A stretch of 46,894 nt of DNA, from positions 1 to 46,894 of the forward strand of contig CAJVYU010000009.1 in NCBI GenBank assembly GCA_913009735.1, given 5' to 3'. Positions 43,322 through 46,894 of this stretch are shown here, piece by piece (positions within the stretch are counted from its first letter, which is position 1; each line of letters begins with the position of its first letter). This stretch comes from an uncultured Fidelibacterota bacterium (GTDB lineage: Bacteria; Fidelibacterota; Marinisomatia; Marinisomatales; TCS55). A program made the translations under genes and the position numbers. The notes below the pieces were generated by a model. It saw only the letters and a program-made list of their open reading frames with translations, was not told the DNA's origin and searched no databases.

Positions 43322-43645
43322 TCACCAAAGCCAGATATATGTAACCGACCGGTTTTTCAAACCAAGGTGCGGGTCAGGAGGGTTTCCACAGGCTGATCTC
43401 ATGTCAACACTTTCTTGGTGAAACATGTCATAATCTTCTCCATAAATAATCGCTTTGAAACGTCCTTTCTGTTCTTCGCACCATTCCCGAACAGCGTTGC
43501 GTAACGCTCCCTCGCCATGCCCGTGAATTATTTTCAACGCCCGGAATTTCCCCGAGAACATTGCCTTGCTCACTTCTGTTTCCAGAACAGATAATGCGCT
43601 ATCCAAGTGATAATTATTATGTCCTATGTCAACTGTTTTTAACAA
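43322..43645 (-). CDS. Stand-alone Smr domain protein
   Basis: This 107-residue protein consists of one Smr (small MutS-related) domain. It has the characteristic IIHGHGEGALRNAVREW and an N-terminal HLDSALSVLETEV helix. Smr domains nick nucleic acids or act on ribosome-bound mRNA. Here the domain lacks the MutS2 part, and the first LDLHG-like motif is weak (DIGHNNYHLD). It lies just upstream of the TPR lipoprotein gene, with a 52-bp gap. Confidence 0.85.
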   Translation of the reverse strand: MLKTVDIGHNNYHLDSALSVLETEVSKAMFSGKFRALKIIHGHGEGALRNAVREWCEEQKGRFKAIIYGEDYDMFHQESVDMRSACGNPPDPHLGLKNRSVTYIWLW

Positions 43646-44043
43646 AATCTTTTCTTTTACTTATGCCCGAAAATACGAACAATTTTTGATGGATACAGAA
43701 TTTGGATTACCTACCCGCCGCCTGCCTGCACAAGCGATAGTGCTGGAAGGGAGGTGCGTAGGCGGGCCTTTTCCTTTTTACATCTACAATAACACCATCA
43801 TGTTTCTATGAGAATCCTTTGATAAACCTTATGTGTGAAGAAAAAAGAGTTAAAATTTACTTGATTAAGGCGGGAAATGCTGTTAATAGTGGTGCTATGA
43901 ACAAATTTTCCAATCCGCCGCCTGGCAGACGGAATTTTAAACTTTTTAATTTGTGCAATAGGTTTTTCAAAGGGTTCTATGAATAATTCTACCCAAAATT
44001 ACCGCATGTTTGCCTAATTTAGTCTTTAAATAAAAGGGGCAAA
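43646..44043. other. Intergenic region with GC-rich palindromes
   Basis: I see no gene. At 43709-43768 there is a GC-rich imperfect palindrome (CTACCCGCC and later GTAGGCGGGC) in otherwise AT-rich DNA. A smaller one lies at 43914-43933 (TCCGCCGCC, then ACGGA). Both look like dispersed repeat elements. The last 20 bases carry the AAAGGGG ribosome site of the aldo/keto reductase. Confidence 0.55.
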
Positions 44044-45006
44044 ATGCGTAAGATAACATTAGGAAGAACCGACACTGAAATCTCTGTCATTAGTTTGGGC
44101 ACATGGTCTTTTGGCGGAGCCAACACCAGCGGCAAACAAGCCGTGGGCTGGGCTGGGCAGTCCGATAATGATTCTAAAGAAGTGTTAATCAAATGTTGGG
44201 AAAATGGAATAAACCACTGGGACACAGCAGACGTATATGGGAATGGCCGTTCTGAACAAGTGATTGGTTCCATATGGGGAACGGTTTCCCGCGGTGACAT
44301 ATTTTTAGCGACGAAAGTAGGTTGGGATCGCGGGGGATATGATTATTTGTATCACCCCGGGCACATGCGGCACAATATGGAACGATCACTAAAATTTTTA
44401 AAAACCGATTGTGTGGATTTGCTGTATTTCCATCATTCCAATTTTGGAAAAAATGGTGAATATTTTGATGATGCGATTGAAGTTGTTCGGCGTTTCCAGG
44501 AAGAAGGAAAAACACAGTTTATTGGTTTATCCGATTGGGATCCGGTTAAAATTATGCGTTTTATTAAGCGCGCAGACCCCGACGTAGTACAGTTTTACCG
44601 CAATGTTTGGGACGACACGTACGAATCAAGTGGGTTTAAAAAATATATTGAAGAAAACAATTTGGGAGCGTGTTTCTTTTCTCCGCTTATGCACGGATTT
44701 TTAACCGGAAAATATTCTTCGCCAACCACCTTTGAACCCGGGGATTTTCGGGAAAACATTGATGCGTTTAAGGATCAGGCGATCATTGATAAAATAAAAC
44801 AAAATACCGATTTACTTAAAAAAAGGTTTACTAATCATTCCAATCCGGTGATACACGGCGTGATTGATACTCTTATTTCTGATTCTGAAAACAGCTGTGT
44901 CTTACTGGGTATGCGCAACGTTCAACAGGTTAACGCTGCCATATCTTTGGGTGATCCATTACAAAAAGAAGATGTAGATTGGGTAAAACAATTATATACT
45001 CATTGA
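44044..45006 (+). CDS. Aldo/keto reductase
   Basis: This is an NADPH-dependent oxidoreductase of the aldo/keto reductase family. The catalytic tetrad is visible as Asp60 and Tyr65 (WDTADVYG), Lys91 (ATKVGW) and His130 (LLYFHHSN). The NADP-binding end (VIHGVIDTLISDSENSCVLLGMRNVQQVN) is present. The 320-residue length is normal. It has a good AAAGGGG ribosome site and lies ten bases upstream of an aldehyde dehydrogenase gene, so the two probably act on the same carbonyl compounds. The substrate is unknown. Confidence 0.94.
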   Translation: MRKITLGRTDTEISVISLGTWSFGGANTSGKQAVGWAGQSDNDSKEVLIKCWENGINHWDTADVYGNGRSEQVIGSIWGTVSRGDIFLATKVGWDRGGYDYLYHPGHMRHNMERSLKFLKTDCVDLLYFHHSNFGKNGEYFDDAIEVVRRFQEEGKTQFIGLSDWDPVKIMRFIKRADPDVVQFYRNVWDDTYESSGFKKYIEENNLGACFFSPLMHGFLTGKYSSPTTFEPGDFRENIDAFKDQAIIDKIKQNTDLLKKRFTNHSNPVIHGVIDTLISDSENSCVLLGMRNVQQVNAAISLGDPLQKEDVDWVKQLYTH

Positions 45007-45016
45007 AAGAAACGCC

Positions 45017-46486
45017 ATGGAAATTATATCCATAAACCCCGCCACTAAAGAGACCATCGGTTCTGTTCAAACCACATCTCTTGAATTTATCGAGACGGTA
45101 TTTGACCGGGCAAAAGAAGGCGCTGCGGAATGGGCTAATTTACGCTTAACACAACGATCTCGTAAAATACGCCTTGTGCGAAAAATGCTGGTGGCTCATA
45201 TGGATGAATTGTCCAAACTCATCGCCGCTGAAACAGGTAAAACAAATTGGGACGGTTTTCTGGAAGTGTTTACCACGGTTGAACATATGCGCCATGTGAG
45301 CAAACATGGGCCTCAATATTTAAGAACCGAAATCCGTTCTCCGGGCATTCTCCAGAATAAAAAATGCTATGTGAATTATGTTCCCCATGGGGTTGCAGGT
45401 GTTATCAGTCCTTGGAATTACCCCCTGATTTTAACAGCGGCACCGGTCATCGAAGCGCTTATGGCCGGAAATGCAGTTGTGCTAAAGCCCTCGGAATTAA
45501 CGCCTTTAACGGGCAAGCTTATGACGGAATTGTTCCATGAAGCCGGCATTCCTGAAAATGTTCTGCAAACAGTGTATGGTTACGGCGAAATTGGTGCGGC
45601 CATTGTGGATAGCCCAAAAACGGATATGATCTGTTTTACCGGCAGCGTGGAAGTGGGTAGAAAAATTGCTGTTGCCTGTGCTGAAAAACTAAAACCGGTG
45701 ATACTGGAACTGGGCGGTAAAGATCCAATGATTATATTAGAAGATGCAAATCTTCAGAGGGCGGCCGGCGCTGCTGTTTGGGGCGGCTTCAGCAATTGCG
45801 GTCAGACGTGCATTTCTACCGAGCGAGTTTATGTGGTGGAAAAAATTGCGGATGAATTTATTGAATTAGTTAAAACCAAAACGGAAGCGTTATATACCGG
45901 CCCCGATAAGGTGGATGGCGAAATCGGTGCATTGGTTAGCGAAAGTCAGCATGAAATAGTCATGGCTCATATTAACCAAGCTGTTGAGTCGGGTGCAGAT
46001 GTTGTCTCCGGAGGGGAAAGCCTTTCGGCTCTGGGCGGATATTTCATTAAGCCAACGGTGCTGGAAGTCCAGGTTGACAATACAGACATTATGCAAAAGG
46101 AAACGTTCGGTCCTGAAATTTGCATCATGCGCGTAAAAGATGAAGTGGACGCAGTGGAAAAAGCCAATTCATCAGGATATGGCTTAAGCGCATCGGTGTT
46201 TACTAAAAATAAAAAACGCGGACAAAAAATCGCCCGGCAGATCCGCGCAGGTTCGGTATGTGTCAATGATGTTATTACAAATTATATTACCGCCGACTTA
46301 CCTTTTGGAGGTGTCGGTATCAGCGGAATTGGCAGGGTTCATGGCGCTGAAGGCTTAAAAAGCTTCTGCCAAACACAGGCTGTGTTGGTGGACCGCTTCG
46401 GATTGAAAAAAGAACCGTGGTGGTATCCTGTGAACAAGAAACTTCAATCGTTCTTTCGAGTATTTACAAGAGTTTTCTACGGTTAG
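45017..46486 (+). CDS. NAD(P)-dependent aldehyde dehydrogenase
   Basis: This 489-residue protein oxidises an aldehyde to its acid. The oxyanion Asn134 is in ISPWNYPL. The catalytic Glu231 is in LELGGKDP and the nucleophile Cys265 in NCGQTCIS. PFGGVGISGIGRVHG closes the domain. A longer C-terminal tail (after about 460) with a hydrophobic end, FFRVFTRVFYG, resembles membrane-associated fatty aldehyde dehydrogenases. Its pairing with an aldo/keto reductase suggests aldehyde detoxification. Confidence 0.95.
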   Translation: MEIISINPATKETIGSVQTTSLEFIETVFDRAKEGAAEWANLRLTQRSRKIRLVRKMLVAHMDELSKLIAAETGKTNWDGFLEVFTTVEHMRHVSKHGPQYLRTEIRSPGILQNKKCYVNYVPHGVAGVISPWNYPLILTAAPVIEALMAGNAVVLKPSELTPLTGKLMTELFHEAGIPENVLQTVYGYGEIGAAIVDSPKTDMICFTGSVEVGRKIAVACAEKLKPVILELGGKDPMIILEDANLQRAAGAAVWGGFSNCGQTCISTERVYVVEKIADEFIELVKTKTEALYTGPDKVDGEIGALVSESQHEIVMAHINQAVESGADVVSGGESLSALGGYFIKPTVLEVQVDNTDIMQKETFGPEICIMRVKDEVDAVEKANSSGYGLSASVFTKNKKRGQKIARQIRAGSVCVNDVITNYITADLPFGGVGISGIGRVHGAEGLKSFCQTQAVLVDRFGLKKEPWWYPVNKKLQSFFRVFTRVFYG

Positions 46487-46894
46487 TATTGTTACAAAGC
46501 ATAGTGCGGACAAGTTATCTGTCGTACATGTCATTATTGGTGCAAAACGCAGTATACGTTTTACAATATTCGAGAGGTATCGACCAAAATAAATTAGTTT
46601 CCTCATATTTTTGATAAAGAAGTTTATTATTTTCGACGAGTGAGAACGGTTTTTGACAGATTTTTCCACTTGTAAGAGAATCAATCCCGCAAAATGAACT
46701 TAAGAATACTAACTGTTGTTATTTTGTGTGCACAATCTAAAACGTTATCAAAGAATTTTGATTTACCCCGTCATTTATGGCGGGGGTATGTTAAAAACCA
46801 ACCGGCGCGGGCTTCAGCCCAATAATGTGATTCGTTATATTCAGGGATACCTGTCCGCCACCTCTTAATATTTTTCAAATGGGGCAGGCGGGAA
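46487..46894. other. Right-edge repeat-rich intergenic region
   Basis: No gene is seen. It contains GGACAAGTTATCTG (46508-46521, also at 7908-7921) and a 17-bp match to the left edge (46655-46671). A hairpin ACCCCGTCATTTATGGCGGGGGT lies near 46767-46789 and CGGGCTTCAGCCC near 46807. An inverted R1 element (46844-46894) runs up to the window end and may continue beyond it. Confidence 0.65.

Noticed and set aside
43626-43811. Short plus-strand open frame after the Smr gene
   Set aside because: It runs through a GC-rich palindrome, has no ribosome site and shows no recognisable protein.
1-46894. tRNA, rRNA and CRISPR genes
   Set aside because: I scanned the intergenic regions by eye and saw no cloverleaf, no conserved rRNA words and no regular repeat-spacer pattern.

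Overview
The window is 46.9 kb of moderately AT-rich, densely coded bacterial DNA. No rRNA, tRNA, integrase or transposase gene was recognised. The gene content points to a diderm of the Bacteroidota/FCB side of the tree. It has lipid A genes, ExbB/ExbD/TonB, a cytochrome b558-type succinate dehydrogenase, a relic of a type IX secretion (T9SS) sorting domain, and large secreted FG-GAP/cadherin-like proteins. FabA and flagellar-motor homologues argue against ordinary Bacteroidetes. A Marinimicrobia-like or neighbouring uncultured lineage is my best guess, but this is inference.

Layout. 0-3 kb: fabA, ychF and a small membrane protein with a very acidic tail. 3.2-7.8 kb: a lipid A cluster (Gfo/Idh oxidoreductase, ICMT-like methyltransferase, lpxB, DUF374 acyltransferase, lpxK). 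7.8-9.5 kb: dispersed palindromes, an orphan 3' gene end and an AAA/DUF4143 ATPase. 9.5-15.2 kb: two coupled giant secreted FG-GAP/Ig-like proteins. 15.4-20.9 kb: an outer-membrane protein, an S41 protease and an exbB-exbD-exbD-tonB-tonB operon. 20.9-23.1 kb: a glycosyltransferase plus polysaccharide deacetylase insert, bounded by an exact 63-bp copy of the tonB 3' end. 23.1-26.5 kb: sdhCAB. 26.7-31.5 kb: a peptide-type ABC importer without ATPases, followed by a glutamate-cysteine ligase-like gene. 31.6-33.0 kb: a seven-bladed propeller lipoprotein and a T9SS C-terminal-domain relic. 33.4-40.9 kb: a seven-gene operon encoding FliG-, FliF-, MotB- and MotA-like proteins with three envelope proteins. 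41-43.7 kb: M32 carboxypeptidase, a TPR lipoprotein and an Smr protein. 44-46.5 kb: aldo/keto reductase and aldehyde dehydrogenase. The right end is repeat-rich.

Two things stand out. (1) The 33.4-40.9 kb operon looks like a minimal rotary motor without a flagellum. It has a stator pair, a FliG-like torque protein, and a FliF-like ring protein reduced to the RBM3/beta-collar part plus a long coiled coil, one membrane segment and a FliG-binding-like tail. All are co-transcribed with an outer-membrane barrel-TPR protein, a CpoB-like TPR protein and a carboxypeptidase-regulatory-like protein. No flagellar export or filament gene is present in the window. (2) Orphan 3' ends of protein genes recur. 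Two are direct duplicates (70 bp and 63 bp) that bracket small cargo segments. Both repeats begin at an ACCGGC sequence. This pattern fits insertion at gene 3' ends or relics of tandem paralogues.
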